Shown here: positions 1 to 8,655 of the stretch, piece after piece | Layout of the letters: every line of letters begins with the position of its first letter | Position numbering within the stretch: position 1 is the first letter of the stretch | Assembly (NCBI GenBank): GCA_002314455.1 | Contig: DCFZ01000021.1 | Span: forward strand, 1 to 56,503 | DNA length: 56,503 nucleotides | Origin: Lentisphaeria bacterium UBA1791 | GTDB lineage: Bacteria > Verrucomicrobiota > Lentisphaeria > Victivallales > Victivallaceae | Direction of reading: 5' to 3' | Position numbers and translations under genes: made by a program | The notes under the pieces: model-generated | The model's database searches: none | Told to the model about the DNA's origin: nothing | What the model saw: only the letters and a program-made list of their open reading frames with translations

Positions 1-83
1 GCACAAAACTATCTTTTTCAAGAAAAACCAGCCGGAATTTTTTCAGAAATCTTTTCTCTTTTGCCGATTTTTATCACGTCAAG

Positions 84-104
84 CGTTGAAAAATGTTTTC
101 AACG
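84..104. promoter_or_regulatory. Palindromic operator over the MFS promoter
   Basis: A perfect inverted repeat of two 9-bp arms (CGTTGAAAA and TTTTCAACG) around the 3-base centre ATG. It covers the whole -35 hexamer of the promoter at 86-114. Position and symmetry fit a dimeric repressor, for example of the LacI or GntR type. No regulator gene lies beside it in the window, so the cognate protein is unknown. Confidence 0.55.
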
Positions 105-114
105 GTGCTATATT
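86..114 (+). promoter_or_regulatory. Promoter of the MFS transporter gene
   Basis: TTGAAA (86-91), a 17-bp spacer and TATATT (109-114) resemble a housekeeping sigma-70 promoter. Transcription would begin near 121, so an in-frame ATG at 93 lies inside the promoter and cannot be the start of the transporter. Bases 1-83 upstream are AT-rich and hold nothing recognisable. Confidence 0.6.
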
Positions 115-164
115 TGCGAAAAGTATCAAAAACAAAATTTTTTAAAAACAGATGGGGGAAGATC

Positions 165-1478
165 ATGATTTATCCGACATTGACCGAGGCGCAGAGAAAG
201 CGAAGTCAGAAACTTTTCATCGCCTACAATCTGCTCAATGGACTTGGCTATTTGTGCGTCGGCGATATGGTGATGCTTTTCATCATCAACCAGTTGGGCT
301 TCCCCGACGTCGTTTTCACCGTGCTGGCGGCGATGTTCAACATTGGTTGCATCTGGTTGCCGCTCGGCAAGATTGCAACGGAATACTGGGGCGCCGCCCG
401 GACGCAGGGCAATTTCTGGTTCCTCCGCAACATCGCCGCCGTCATCATGGGCTCGTGCGCCATTTGGGGCGTTTTGGGGCATCCTTACATCGCGATCGGA
501 TTTCTGCTCGGCGGCGCATTCCTTTTCTACGGATGCCGTGCCGCCGGCGGCGTGATGAGCACGGCGCTCATCGGCAACATCACGCGTGAGGATGAGCGCG
601 GCAAACTGCTCGCGTTTGCCTCGATGGCGCACAACATCATCAACGCTGTCTTTACGCTGGTTTTGACCGTCCTGTTGTATTACGTCAAATCGATCTGGGC
701 GTTGTACGGAATCGTTCTTTTCGGCGCGTGCTGCGGCATCTTGTCGGCGGTCTGCCTCTGGTGCATCGACGAAAGCGAAGAGATCCGGCAGGCGGCGAAA
801 AAGCCGCTGATCGCCGATGCGTGGGTGTGTCTGAAAAACGACGCCTTCCGCCGGATGGTGATCGCGGAAGTCTGCTTCTCAATGGCGATGGCGGTGACGA
901 CGTCGCTCAATATGCTCATTCTGACGCGCGGTTTCGGCATTTCCAAGAGCCTGGCGCTGATCATCGGTTTCGGCAACGGACTGTTGAACGTGGCGTTGGC
1001 GCGCCCCGCCGCGTGGATCGGTGAAAAATTCAGTCCCCGCAAAGGGCTGATCATCGGCTATTGCTTCACCTTTTTGATCATCTTTTTCTGGCTGGTTGCG
1101 CCCGGGCGTTTCCATTGGGCGTCGGTGGCAGTGCTCTTTTTCTTGACCAGTATGTGCAGTATGTGTTGCGGCATCTGCAACGGGCTGTACTTTTTGAAAT
1201 GTGTCCCGCCCGAACATCAGCCGTCGGCGCTGACGCTGAAATCGCTGATCAACGGGGTGCTGACCGGTTTCCTCGCGATGGGCATTACCACGCTGATGTG
1301 GAAATTCTGCGATTGGATTTTCGGCGGCAGCAAGGCCGCCGAAGTGACGCGCCGCGTTATGTCGGTTTGCTTCAACAACGACGGCGGCGATATGGAGCGC
1401 TACCGCATCTTTTTCCTGTTGGCGTTGCCGCTGGTCGTGCTGGGATTCATCGGGGTCTGGGCGCAGAAGGAAGTGTAA
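165..1478 (+). CDS. MFS transporter (sugar-type)
   Basis: A 437-residue polytopic inner-membrane protein with about 12 hydrophobic segments, consistent with the major facilitator superfamily, probably a secondary transporter of a sugar or other small solute. The start at 165 is chosen because GGGGGAAG lies just upstream and because the upstream in-frame ATG at 93 overlaps the promoter. The first helix begins soon after the start (about residues 18-40). The cytoplasmic loop between the two six-helix halves, near residues 195-225, is charged (DESEEIRQAAKK). The gene is monocistronic: its own promoter and operator upstream, a terminator directly after. The substrate cannot be read from sequence. 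Regulation by a repressor at 84-104 suggests an inducible nutrient. Confidence 0.75.
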   Translation: MIYPTLTEAQRKRSQKLFIAYNLLNGLGYLCVGDMVMLFIINQLGFPDVVFTVLAAMFNIGCIWLPLGKIATEYWGAARTQGNFWFLRNIAAVIMGSCAIWGVLGHPYIAIGFLLGGAFLFYGCRAAGGVMSTALIGNITREDERGKLLAFASMAHNIINAVFTLVLTVLLYYVKSIWALYGIVLFGACCGILSAVCLWCIDESEEIRQAAKKPLIADAWVCLKNDAFRRMVIAEVCFSMAMAVTTSLNMLILTRGFGISKSLALIIGFGNGLLNVALARPAAWIGEKFSPRKGLIIGYCFTFLIIFFWLVAPGRFHWASVAVLFFLTSMCSMCCGICNGLYFLKCVPPEHQPSALTLKSLINGVLTGFLAMGITTLMWKFCDWIFGGSKAAEVTRRVMSVCFNNDGGDMERYRIFFLLALPLVVLGFIGVWAQKEV

Positions 1479-1486
1479 AACCAAAG

Positions 1487-1520
1487 ACGGGGCGGCGAAA
1501 AGTTGCCCCGTTTTTTTTTG
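1487..1520 (+). terminator. Rho-independent terminator of the MFS gene
   Basis: A 7-bp GC-rich stem (ACGGGGC, 1487-1493, with GCCCCGT, 1505-1511) with an 11-base loop runs straight into a run of nine T. It lies 8 bp after the stop codon and separates this unit from the hisE operon. Confidence 0.85.
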
Positions 1521-1528
1521 TCGGCGCG

Positions 1529-1557
1529 TTGCTTTTTTTCCCTTAAGGGGTTATATT
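1529..1557 (+). promoter_or_regulatory. Promoter of the hisE-hisG-kdsD operon
   Basis: TTGCTT (1529-1534), a 17-bp spacer and TATATT (1552-1557), directly after the preceding terminator and 44 bp before the hisE start. It is the only good candidate ahead of the ten tightly spaced genes up to 9192. Confidence 0.55.
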
Positions 1558-1601
1558 ACAGTGATTCGTTATTGATATAACTTCTTATTTAGGGAGTCGC
1601 C

Positions 1602-1865
1602 ATGAAAAAATTTGAAGAACTTTTCGCGGAACTGCAGGCAAAAGCCGCCGCCGCCGATCCGAAATCCGGCACCGTTGCCGAGCTGAACAAGGGGACGCAC
1701 TTTATCGGCAAAAAGATTGTTGAGGAAGCCGGCGAAGTCTGGATCGCTTCCGAATACGAAGGCAAGGAGCGCACCGCCGAGGAGATCTCGCAGTTGCTCT
1801 ACCACTTGCAGGTGATGATGATTGACCGTAAACTCACGTTGGAAGACGTCTACAAGTATTTGTAA
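1602..1865 (+). CDS. hisE: Phosphoribosyl-ATP pyrophosphohydrolase
   Basis: An 87-residue stand-alone HisE, which converts PR-ATP to PR-AMP, the second step of histidine synthesis, in the cytoplasm. The MazG-like helical core is visible: GKKIVEEAGEV near residues 36-46 carries the acidic metal ligands, and the second helix has EEISQLLYHLQVMM. Length is normal for a HisE not fused to HisI. AGGGAG upstream of the ATG is a good ribosome site. The stop codon directly abuts the hisG start, so the two first-pathway enzymes are likely translationally coupled. No hisI is present in the window. Confidence 0.92.
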   Translation: MKKFEELFAELQAKAAAADPKSGTVAELNKGTHFIGKKIVEEAGEVWIASEYEGKERTAEEISQLLYHLQVMMIDRKLTLEDVYKYL

Positions 1866-2726
1866 ATGATGAAAAAACAATTGAAAATCGCCGTCCCCAA
1901 CAAGGGGGCGCTTTCCGAAGGGACGGTGGCGTTGCTCGCCGCCGCCGGGTATCGTTGCAAACGTTCCGGCCGGGAGCTGATGATCCACGATGAAGCCAAC
2001 GGCATCGACTTCGTTTTCCTGCGTCCGCGCGACATCGCGCTCTACGTCGGCAGCGGCGTCGTCGACCTCGGCATCACCGGGCGCGATCTCGCCGCCGACA
2101 GCGGCGTCGATTTGGCGGAACTTCTGCCGCTCGGGATCGGCAAATCGCGCTTCTGCTTTGCCGCGCCAAAGGGCAAATTCAGCGACTTCCGCCAGTTCGA
2201 TCACTTGCGCATCGCCTGCAGTTATCCCCATTTGTTGCAGACGAAACTCGACGAGTTGAAGTTGGACTGCAGGGTCGTGAAACTGGAAGGCGCGGTCGAA
2301 ATCTCCATTCAGCTCGGCGTCGCCGACGCGATCGCCGACGTCGTCGAATCGGGTTCGACGCTCCGCGAGGCGGGGTTGGAGATCATCGGGGAACCGCTGA
2401 TGCACTCGGAAGCGATGCTTTTCGGCCACAACGCGCAACTCGAGAAACTCCCGGAAGTTCAGCGTCTTATCGCGCGTATCCGCGGCATTCAGCTCGCCCA
2501 GGATTATCTGATGATCGAGTACGACGTGCCGCGCAGTGCGCTCGAGGCGTGCTGCCGCATCACCCCCGGCATCGAATCGCCGACGGTGGCGCCGCTTTCC
2601 AACCCCGAGTGGGTCGCGGTCAAGTCGATGGTGCGCAAAAACGATTGCAACCAGATTATGGATGAACTTTACGCCGCCGGCGCCCGCGGCATCATCACCG
2701 CGGATATCCGTTCGTGCCGGCTTTAA
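1866..2726 (+). CDS. hisG: ATP phosphoribosyltransferase, long form
   Basis: A 286-residue HisG that condenses ATP with PRPP, the committed and feedback-regulated step of histidine synthesis. The N-terminus KIAVPNKGALSEG and the central GITGRDL and DVVESGSTLRE motifs (the last being the PRPP-binding loop) are typical. The last 70 or so residues form the ACT-like regulatory domain of the long, hexameric HisG that needs no HisZ partner. This agrees with the window's only HisS-like gene being a full-length tRNA synthetase. Two adjacent ATG codons (1866, 1869) are possible starts. The gene begins right after the hisE stop. Confidence 0.92.
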   Translation: MMKKQLKIAVPNKGALSEGTVALLAAAGYRCKRSGRELMIHDEANGIDFVFLRPRDIALYVGSGVVDLGITGRDLAADSGVDLAELLPLGIGKSRFCFAAPKGKFSDFRQFDHLRIACSYPHLLQTKLDELKLDCRVVKLEGAVEISIQLGVADAIADVVESGSTLREAGLEIIGEPLMHSEAMLFGHNAQLEKLPEVQRLIARIRGIQLAQDYLMIEYDVPRSALEACCRITPGIESPTVAPLSNPEWVAVKSMVRKNDCNQIMDELYAAGARGIITADIRSCRL

Positions 2727-2739
2727 GGGAGGCAATGCG

Positions 2740-3717
2740 ATGACGAAATCGGTCTTGGAGCGCGCCCGCGAGGTTTTCGACATCGAAGTCGAGGGGATCA
2801 ACGCTTTGCGCGATCAGCTTTCGCACTCGTTTGAAGAGCTGGTCGACCGCTGTGCCGACGCGCTCGACCGCGGCGGCAAACTGGTGATCACCGGCATCGG
2901 CAAATCCGGTTACATCGGCAAAAAAATGGCGGCGACGCTCTCGAGCGTCGGCAGTCCTTCAATCTTTATGCACCCCGTTGAAGCGCGTCACGGCGACCTC
3001 GGCATTCTGCAGAAAAACGACCTGTTGATCGCGTTGAGCTACAGCGGTGAGACGGAAGAATTGCTCGTCGTGCTCAATCCGGCGAAGCGCCTCGGCGTCG
3101 AGCTGGTTTCGATCACCGGCAACGCCGAATCGACGCTCGGCAAGATGAGCGACCTTACGGTGCCGATGCCGGTGCCGCGTGAAGCGTGCTCTTTCGGGTT
3201 GGTGCCGACGACGACGACGACGGCGTTGCTCGTGCTCGGCGACGCGCTGGCGATGGTGTTGCTCGATCGCCGCGGCTTTACGAAAAACGATTTCGGCAGA
3301 CTGCATCCGGGCGGCGCGATCGGCCGTATGGTGACGATGCGCGCCTGCGATATGATGCGCAAGCTCGACCGCACCGCGCTCGTTTCGCCGGAAAACACGG
3401 TGAAAGACGCCATTTACGCGATGGGGCAGGTGCGCAGCGGCAACGCCGTCATCGTCGACCAGGAAAAACATCTGCTCGGCATTTTCACCGACGGCGACTT
3501 CCGCCGGTTGGCGGAAAAGGGGGGCGACCTCCTCGCGTTGCCGATGCATCAGGTGATGACCGCAAATCCGATCGCCGTCAACGGCGAACTGCTCGCGGTC
3601 GAAGTGATGAAACTTCTGGAAAAACGCAAAATCGACGACCTCGTCGTCGTCGACGGCGACAACAAAGTGCTAGGCTGTATCGACATCCAAGATCTGCCCG
3701 GCATGAAAATGCTGTGA
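2740..3717 (+). CDS. kdsD: D-arabinose 5-phosphate isomerase (KdsD/KpsF)
   Basis: A 325-residue enzyme interconverting ribulose-5-P and arabinose-5-P, the entry to Kdo and LPS inner-core synthesis. It has an N-terminal SIS sugar-isomerase domain (about 40-180; ITGIGKSGYIGKK binds the phosphosugar, SYSGET follows) and two C-terminal CBS domains (about 205-325). A run of five Thr after Pro near residue 158 matches the family's PTTSTT loop. The open frame extends upstream into hisG, but AGGGAGG seven bases before the ATG at 2740 fixes the start. Length is close to E. coli KdsD (328). It is followed 7 bp later by the BamD-like gene, placing it among envelope-biogenesis genes. Confidence 0.9.
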   Translation: MTKSVLERAREVFDIEVEGINALRDQLSHSFEELVDRCADALDRGGKLVITGIGKSGYIGKKMAATLSSVGSPSIFMHPVEARHGDLGILQKNDLLIALSYSGETEELLVVLNPAKRLGVELVSITGNAESTLGKMSDLTVPMPVPREACSFGLVPTTTTTALLVLGDALAMVLLDRRGFTKNDFGRLHPGGAIGRMVTMRACDMMRKLDRTALVSPENTVKDAIYAMGQVRSGNAVIVDQEKHLLGIFTDGDFRRLAEKGGDLLALPMHQVMTANPIAVNGELLAVEVMKLLEKRKIDDLVVVDGDNKVLGCIDIQDLPGMKML

Positions 3718-3724
3718 TGAGACG

Positions 3725-4813
3725 ATGAAAAAGATTTTCCTCTTGCTCGCTTTGCTCGGTGTCGCGTTGCCCGCGTTGCGCGGTGACGACGCGGAGGCCA
3801 TCCGCACTTACGAGGAGGGCTACGCGCTCTATCAGAAAGGGGAATTCTACGATGCCGCCAAGAAGTTCGAGTCGGTCGAATACGAAGCGTCGAGTCCCTT
3901 GATCCGCGCCAACGCGTTGCGGGCGCAGGCGGGGGCGTGGCAGATGTGCGGTATGTTCAGCAAGGAGTACGAGGTTTCCGAAAAACTGATCTCGCTTTAC
4001 CCTGAATTCGCCGATACGGACATCCTCGCCAAGCGCGAATTCGAGCTTGCCGAACGCTATTACGCCGGCGAACGCGATCCCGCATACTGGTATTTGCGTT
4101 GGATTCCGTGGCTCAACAACGGCGACAAAAGTCTGGAGTTGTACACTTCGGCGTTGAAACACGCTCCCTTTGCCGACTGGGCGCCGCAGGCGCGGTTGCG
4201 CCGCGCGTGGTTGCTCGACGAGGACGGCAAGAAAAAGGAGTCGGTCGAGGAACTGCGTTTGCTCGTGCGCGATTACGCGACGCATCCCCTGCACAAGTAC
4301 GCGATGCTCGCGCTCGCCAACGGCCTTTTCGACCTTGCCGAACACGGCGACGGCGACGGCGCCTTTTTGCGCGAAGCCTATCAGGTATTGCTCGATTTTC
4401 AGAAACGTTATCCTGACGTCCCCGAAAACGAATGGGTGCGCCGCCGGTTGTTGCTCTATCGCGACGCGCAGGCGCAACGGCTTTACGATATGGCGGAATA
4501 CTACCGCAAACAGGGGCGTACCGACGCCGCCGAGCGCTATCTCGCCAAGGTATTGATCGATTACCCCGACAGTCAAATCGCGCCGGAGTCCGAAAAGGAA
4601 TTGGTCAAGCTCGATGAAAATTTCGTCCCGATGGATTTTCCGCCGGAATCGGGCGCGCGACTGCCAAAACTGCATAGCTACGAGATTCCCCAGGAAGCGA
4701 AGCGCATTCTGCTCAACCCCGGGGAAAACGACAACCATTATTTGATCGCGGTGCCTGATTTGTACATCCATCACCCTGAAGACAAGGCCGCGCAGGAGAA
4801 AGGGGAGAAATGA
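3725..4813 (+). CDS. Secreted TPR protein, BamD-like
   Basis: A 362-residue protein with a Sec signal peptide (residues 1 to about 20, no lipobox cysteine) followed by tetratricopeptide-type helical repeats. Examples are AIRTYEEGYALYQKGEFYDA at the N-terminus and DAAERYLAKVLIDYPDSQIA near residue 275. The arrangement resembles BamD/YbgF proteins that act in the periplasm on outer-membrane assembly. It differs from E. coli BamD in being longer and lacking the lipid-attachment cysteine. Its stop overlaps the start of lptE by four bases, so co-translation with an LPS-transport gene supports an envelope role. It could also be a general TPR scaffold. Family assignment is by repeat pattern only. 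Confidence 0.6.
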   Translation: MKKIFLLLALLGVALPALRGDDAEAIRTYEEGYALYQKGEFYDAAKKFESVEYEASSPLIRANALRAQAGAWQMCGMFSKEYEVSEKLISLYPEFADTDILAKREFELAERYYAGERDPAYWYLRWIPWLNNGDKSLELYTSALKHAPFADWAPQARLRRAWLLDEDGKKKESVEELRLLVRDYATHPLHKYAMLALANGLFDLAEHGDGDGAFLREAYQVLLDFQKRYPDVPENEWVRRRLLLYRDAQAQRLYDMAEYYRKQGRTDAAERYLAKVLIDYPDSQIAPESEKELVKLDENFVPMDFPPESGARLPKLHSYEIPQEAKRILLNPGENDNHYLIAVPDLYIHHPEDKAAQEKGEK

Positions 4814-5325
4814 AAAAGCTGTTTTTGCTCGTTTTGCCGATGATGATGAGTATGCTCCTCGCCGGTTGCGGTTATCAGATCGGTTACATCGGCCACCCGC
4901 AGTTGAAAACAATCGCGATCGCGCCCGTCATCAACGAAACGCTGGTTTACAACGCCGCACCGCAGGCGCGGACGGCGCTGGTGGAGCGTTTTCAGACGGA
5001 CGGCACGCTGAAAGTCGTCGACGAAAAAAAGGCGGACTGCATCGTTTACGCCAAGATTTCCAGTTGTTCGTATCAGCAGATCAGCTGGAGCAGCACCACG
5101 TCGGACAAGGATCTTCAGCCTGACCAGTGGAGCGCAACGGTCGCGATCACCTATTCCGTGCTGATCCCGGGGCAGGCGCAGCCGCTGGTCAAAAACGAGA
5201 CGGCTTCCGGCTCGGCGGTCTTCACCTCCGGTCCGGATATGGAAATCAGCCGTTCCTACGCGATCCAGCAAGCTGTTTTCAACGCCGCCAAAAACGTTGT
5301 CATTCAGGTGACGGAAGCGTGGTAA
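4810..5325 (+). CDS. lptE: LPS-assembly lipoprotein LptE
   Basis: A 171-residue lipoprotein with signal peptide and lipobox LLAGC, followed directly by GYQIG, the hallmark start of mature LptE. The rest fits the small alpha/beta fold of the family (KTIAIAPVINET near residue 33, then a long C-terminal helix RSYAIQQAVFNAA). LptE plugs the LptD barrel that inserts lipopolysaccharide into the outer leaflet. The ATG overlaps the stop of the preceding gene (ATGA). Together with kdsD this indicates that the organism makes LPS. The C-terminal region is divergent, so the call rests mainly on the N-terminus, size and context. Confidence 0.75.
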   Translation: MKKLFLLVLPMMMSMLLAGCGYQIGYIGHPQLKTIAIAPVINETLVYNAAPQARTALVERFQTDGTLKVVDEKKADCIVYAKISSCSYQQISWSSTTSDKDLQPDQWSATVAITYSVLIPGQAQPLVKNETASGSAVFTSGPDMEISRSYAIQQAVFNAAKNVVIQVTEAW

Positions 5326-5341
5326 AAGGGCGCGTTTCCGT

Positions 5342-6646
5342 ATGGCGAATTTATTTGTCAAACGCGGTCAGCTGCTCTTTCTGCTTTCCTTTGCCGTTTT
5401 GATCGTGATCGGCACGTTGTTGCTGAAGCTTCCGGGGACGATGCGTCCGGGCGTTTATTTGCGCTGGATCGACGCATTCTTTACGGCGACGAGCGCCGTC
5501 TGCATCACGGGGCTCACCAGCGTGGAAATCTACGAATTTTCCCCTTTCGGTCAAGTGTTGATCACATTGCTCGTCGAACTCGGCGGCATCGGCATCATGA
5601 CGTTGAGCGCGTCGATCCTGCTGGCGCTCGGCCGCGGGCTTTCATTCAGCGACACGTTGCTGATTTCCAGCTTGAATGATAATTTTTCCCTGCGCGGTTC
5701 CGAAGGGTTGACGCGCACGGTTCTGCACTATATGCTGATCAGCGAATTTTTCGGCTGGATCCTGATTTACGCCGGCGCATTGCTTCAGGGCGACGGCGTC
5801 TGGTCGTCGATCGGTCCTTCGGCGATGATCGCGGTGACGAGTTTCTGCAACGCCGGATTCACGCCGTTTGCCGACAGTATGGCAAGTCAGCATCATTTGT
5901 CGCAGTTCGCCAGCGCCGCACTCAACATTCTGGGCGGGCTCGGCGTTTACGTGATCTACGATTTCGTCTGCGCGTGGCGCAAAAAAAGCCGTTTGCGGCT
6001 TCACTCGCGCATTGTTCTGTGGGGGAGCGCGAGTTTGCTGATTGCGGGCACGGTGCTCTTTTATCTTTTTGCCTGTCACAATCACGCCAAGATGGATTGG
6101 TTCGACGCCTTTTTCCTCTCGGCGACTTCGCGCACGGCAGGATTTACGACGGTGCCGCTGACGGGACTCCCCTCGACGAGCATCGCCTTGATCATTTTGC
6201 TGATGATGATCGGCACCGGACCGGGATCGACCGGCGGCGGCATGAAGATCACGACGGTCGCGATCGCCTTTGCCGCCATCAAAAGCACGATCTCCGGCAA
6301 CCGGGACGTTTTGCTCTTTAAACGCAAGATTCCGATGGACAACGTGTTGCGCGCCTTTTCCATCATCGTAATCTACGCGTTGATCTGCGGTTTGGCGGCG
6401 ATCGGGATGCACCTCTTTTACCCGCAGGGCAGTGCGGAGATCAATCTCTTTGAAGCGACTTCCGCGTTGACGACGACGGGGTTGTCGTTCGGCACGCCGC
6501 ACTTTTTGGGGATCGGCGGCAAATTGTTTATGATCGGTCTGATGTACTTCGGGCGGCTGGGACCCTATACGATTATGCTTTTCCTGCTCGGCAGGGAAAA
6601 GTCGGGGCATCTCCACTATCCGGAGGAACGAGTCATCATCGGTTAA
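5342..6646 (+). CDS. ktrB: Potassium uptake channel subunit KtrB/TrkH
   Basis: A 434-residue inner-membrane K+ translocator of the Trk/Ktr/HKT superfamily. All four pore loops can be read: TSAVCITGLT (P1), SFCNAGFT (P2), SRTAGFTT (P3) and TTTGLSFG (P4), each with the central filter glycine. Length matches Ktr-type (about 440-450) better than TrkH (about 480). It would import K+ together with Na+ or H+. The gene lies 21 bp before ktrA, which encodes its gating ring. The initiation region has AAAAGGGCG upstream of the ATG. Confidence 0.9.
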   Translation: MANLFVKRGQLLFLLSFAVLIVIGTLLLKLPGTMRPGVYLRWIDAFFTATSAVCITGLTSVEIYEFSPFGQVLITLLVELGGIGIMTLSASILLALGRGLSFSDTLLISSLNDNFSLRGSEGLTRTVLHYMLISEFFGWILIYAGALLQGDGVWSSIGPSAMIAVTSFCNAGFTPFADSMASQHHLSQFASAALNILGGLGVYVIYDFVCAWRKKSRLRLHSRIVLWGSASLLIAGTVLFYLFACHNHAKMDWFDAFFLSATSRTAGFTTVPLTGLPSTSIALIILLMMIGTGPGSTGGGMKITTVAIAFAAIKSTISGNRDVLLFKRKIPMDNVLRAFSIIVIYALICGLAAIGMHLFYPQGSAEINLFEATSALTTTGLSFGTPHFLGIGGKLFMIGLMYFGRLGPYTIMLFLLGREKSGHLHYPEERVIIG

Positions 6647-6667
6647 TCCAACAACAGGAATCTTGAT

Positions 6668-7324
6668 ATGACAAAAAAAAGTTATGCGATTTTCGGGCTC
6701 GGTTCCTTCGGCACGAAACTTGCCCGGGAATTGAGCCGTGCCGGCAACTCGGTGCTCGTCTGCGACATCTCGGCGCCGCGCGTCGAGGATCTGCGCGACG
6801 AGGTGACCAACGTAGTGATCGCCGACGTGACTCACGAGGAAACGATCCACGAACTCAACGTCGGCAAGTTCGACGCCGTCATTCTCGGTATGAGTTCCTT
6901 TTTGGAAAAGCAGATCCTCGCGCTGACGCTGTTGAAACAGGAAGGCGCGCGCCGGATCCTCGCCAAGGCGACCAGCGACATTCAGGAACGCATCCTCTAC
7001 CGGCTCGGCGCCGATGAGGTGATCCAGCCCGATCTGGACGTCGCCCACTCGCTTTCGCGCCGGTTGTCGCTCGTCAACATCACCGACTTCTTTGAGTTCA
7101 AAGGCTCGGCAATCGCCGAGGTCAGGGTGCCGGCAACGCTGGCGGGCAAAAGTCTGCAGGAACTCAATTTGCGCGGCAAATACGCCGTGACGGTGTTGGT
7201 GCTTCAAAAAGCGGGCAGTTCGGAAGAACTCCAGCCCGGTCCCGACACGGTGCTTGCGTGCGGCGACGTCCTCACGGTTTTCGGCAATCAGAAATCCATC
7301 ATCGAATTGTTTAAGGAGAAATAA
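6668..7324 (+). CDS. ktrA: Potassium uptake regulator KtrA (RCK protein)
   Basis: A 218-residue cytoplasmic RCK-domain protein. Residues 1-125 form a Rossmann fold with GLGSFGTKLAREL and an acidic VCDIS at the end of the second strand, expected to bind ATP/ADP or NAD(H). Residues 140-218 form the RCK_C (TrkA-C) ligand domain. Such proteins assemble as octameric rings gating KtrB, encoded directly upstream. RBS AACAGGAAT precedes the ATG. Size is that of single-unit KtrA, not the double-length TrkA of enterics. Confidence 0.9.
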   Translation: MTKKSYAIFGLGSFGTKLARELSRAGNSVLVCDISAPRVEDLRDEVTNVVIADVTHEETIHELNVGKFDAVILGMSSFLEKQILALTLLKQEGARRILAKATSDIQERILYRLGADEVIQPDLDVAHSLSRRLSLVNITDFFEFKGSAIAEVRVPATLAGKSLQELNLRGKYAVTVLVLQKAGSSEELQPGPDTVLACGDVLTVFGNQKSIIELFKEK

Positions 7325-7325
7325 G

Positions 7326-7745
7326 ATGAGCGACTGTATTTTCTGCAAAATCGCCAAAGGCGAGATCCCGTCGGTGAAAATTTACGAAGACGATCTGGTC
7401 TACGCCTTTCTCGACCTCGGCCCGATCAATTACGGCCATACGCTGGTGATCCCCAAGGAACATCACGAATCGAGTTCCACCATTCCCGAAGCGACGGCGG
7501 GGCGGATGTTCCACGTCGGCAGCCGCATCGGCGTCGCCTTGAAGCGGCTTGATCTGTACGATGCGTTCAATCTGCACCTCGCCGACGGCGCCGCCGCCGG
7601 ACAGGTGGTGATGCACGCTCATTTGCACGTTATTCCGCGCGGCGTGGAAGACACGTTCCGCTGGAATTGGCGGCAGTTGAAGTACGCCGACAACCAGATG
7701 GCGGAAATGGCGAAGTCCATCCAGAGCAAACTGAAGCTTGATTGA
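7326..7745 (+). CDS. HIT-family nucleotide hydrolase
   Basis: A 139-residue HINT/Fhit-type protein. It starts with CIFCKIAKGEIP and has the histidine triad HAHLH at 97-101 followed by VIPR, the catalytic loop that cleaves nucleotidyl phosphoramidates or dinucleoside polyphosphates. The C-terminal helix (ADNQMAEMAKSIQSKL) is typical. The open frame extends upstream into ktrA, but the ATG at 7326 follows the ktrA stop by one base and carries the family N-terminus, with AAGGAGAA upstream. Substrate within the cell is not predictable. Confidence 0.88.
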   Translation: MSDCIFCKIAKGEIPSVKIYEDDLVYAFLDLGPINYGHTLVIPKEHHESSSTIPEATAGRMFHVGSRIGVALKRLDLYDAFNLHLADGAAAGQVVMHAHLHVIPRGVEDTFRWNWRQLKYADNQMAEMAKSIQSKLKLD

Positions 7746-7758
7746 GGAGTTTTTTTTC

Positions 7759-8643
7759 ATGAGTGCAACCATCATTGACGGCAAGGCGATCGCCGCCGAG
7801 ATCAACGAGGAAACCCGCCTTGAAGTCGAAAAATTCCGCGCCGCGCACGGTCGCGCCCCCGCGCTCGCCGTCATCCTCGTCGGCGACGATCCCGCTTCGC
7901 AAGTCTATGTACGCAACAAAGTGACCACCTGCGGCAAGCTCGGCATCGATTCGCGGATGATCGCGCTGCCGGGCGACACCGACGAGGCGACGTTGCTCGG
8001 CAAGATCGCCGAACTCAACGCCGACGAAACGCTCGACGGCTTGCTTGTCCAGTCCCCCGTGCCGCGCCAGATCGATGAATACCGGGTGATTCAGGCGATC
8101 GATCCCGCCAAGGACGTCGACTGCTTCAGCGAAGTCAACGTCGGGAAACTTTTGATCGGCAAGGAAAAGGGATTGATGCCCTGTACGCCTTACGGTGTTT
8201 TGGAGCTTCTCCGCCGCTCCGGCATTTCGTGCCGCGGCAAGCACGCCGTCGTCATCGGGCGCAGCAACATCGTCGGAAAACCGATGGCGGCGCTTTTGAT
8301 GCAGAAACTTCCCGAAGCCGATGCGACGGTCACGGTCGTTCACTCGGCGACGCCCGACATTGCCGCCTACACCCGTCAGGCGGACATCGTCATCGCCGCG
8401 ATCGGGAAACCGTGCTTCGTCAAGGGCGATATGCTCAAAAAGGGGTGCGCCGTCATCGACGTCGGCATCAACCGCATCTTTGATGAAAAATTGCAGAAAA
8501 ACCGTCTGGTCGGCGACGTCGATTTCGACGAAGCCGTCGAGGTTGCGGGGGCGATCACGCCGGTCCCCGGCGGCGTCGGCCCGATGACGATCGCGATGCT
8601 GATGCGCAACACGGTCGTCGCGGCGAATTTGCGCTGCAAGTAA
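7759..8643 (+). CDS. folD: Methylene-THF dehydrogenase/cyclohydrolase
   Basis: A 294-residue bifunctional FolD converting 5,10-methylene-THF to 10-formyl-THF, supplying one-carbon units to purines and initiator fMet. Diagnostic motifs are visible: VGDDPASQVYVRNK near residue 40 with the catalytic lysine, GLLVQSPVPRQID, and the C-terminal PVPGGVGPMTIAMLM. The NADP-binding GRSNIVGKPMA loop is intact. GAGGAG nine bases before the ATG at 7759 decides the start over an in-frame ATG seven codons earlier inside the HIT gene. Confidence 0.95.
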   Translation: MSATIIDGKAIAAEINEETRLEVEKFRAAHGRAPALAVILVGDDPASQVYVRNKVTTCGKLGIDSRMIALPGDTDEATLLGKIAELNADETLDGLLVQSPVPRQIDEYRVIQAIDPAKDVDCFSEVNVGKLLIGKEKGLMPCTPYGVLELLRRSGISCRGKHAVVIGRSNIVGKPMAALLMQKLPEADATVTVVHSATPDIAAYTRQADIVIAAIGKPCFVKGDMLKKGCAVIDVGINRIFDEKLQKNRLVGDVDFDEAVEVAGAITPVPGGVGPMTIAMLMRNTVVAANLRCK

Positions 8644-8655
8644 AAAGTGATCCCG

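Noticed and set aside
93..164. Extension of the MFS protein to an ATG at 93
   Set aside because: The extra 24 codons lie between the operator, the -10 element and the ribosome site; ATG 165 has a proper GGGGGAAG upstream.
3207..3222. GAC trinucleotide repeat inside kdsD
   Set aside because: It encodes the Thr run in the conserved PTTSTT-like loop of the isomerase family, so it is functional coding sequence, not a microsatellite of note.
5642..7357. 571-codon minus-strand open frame over ktrB/ktrA
   Set aside because: Shadow of GC-rich plus-strand genes: low-complexity Arg/Asp/Gln composition, no family features, opposite to clear K+ channel genes.
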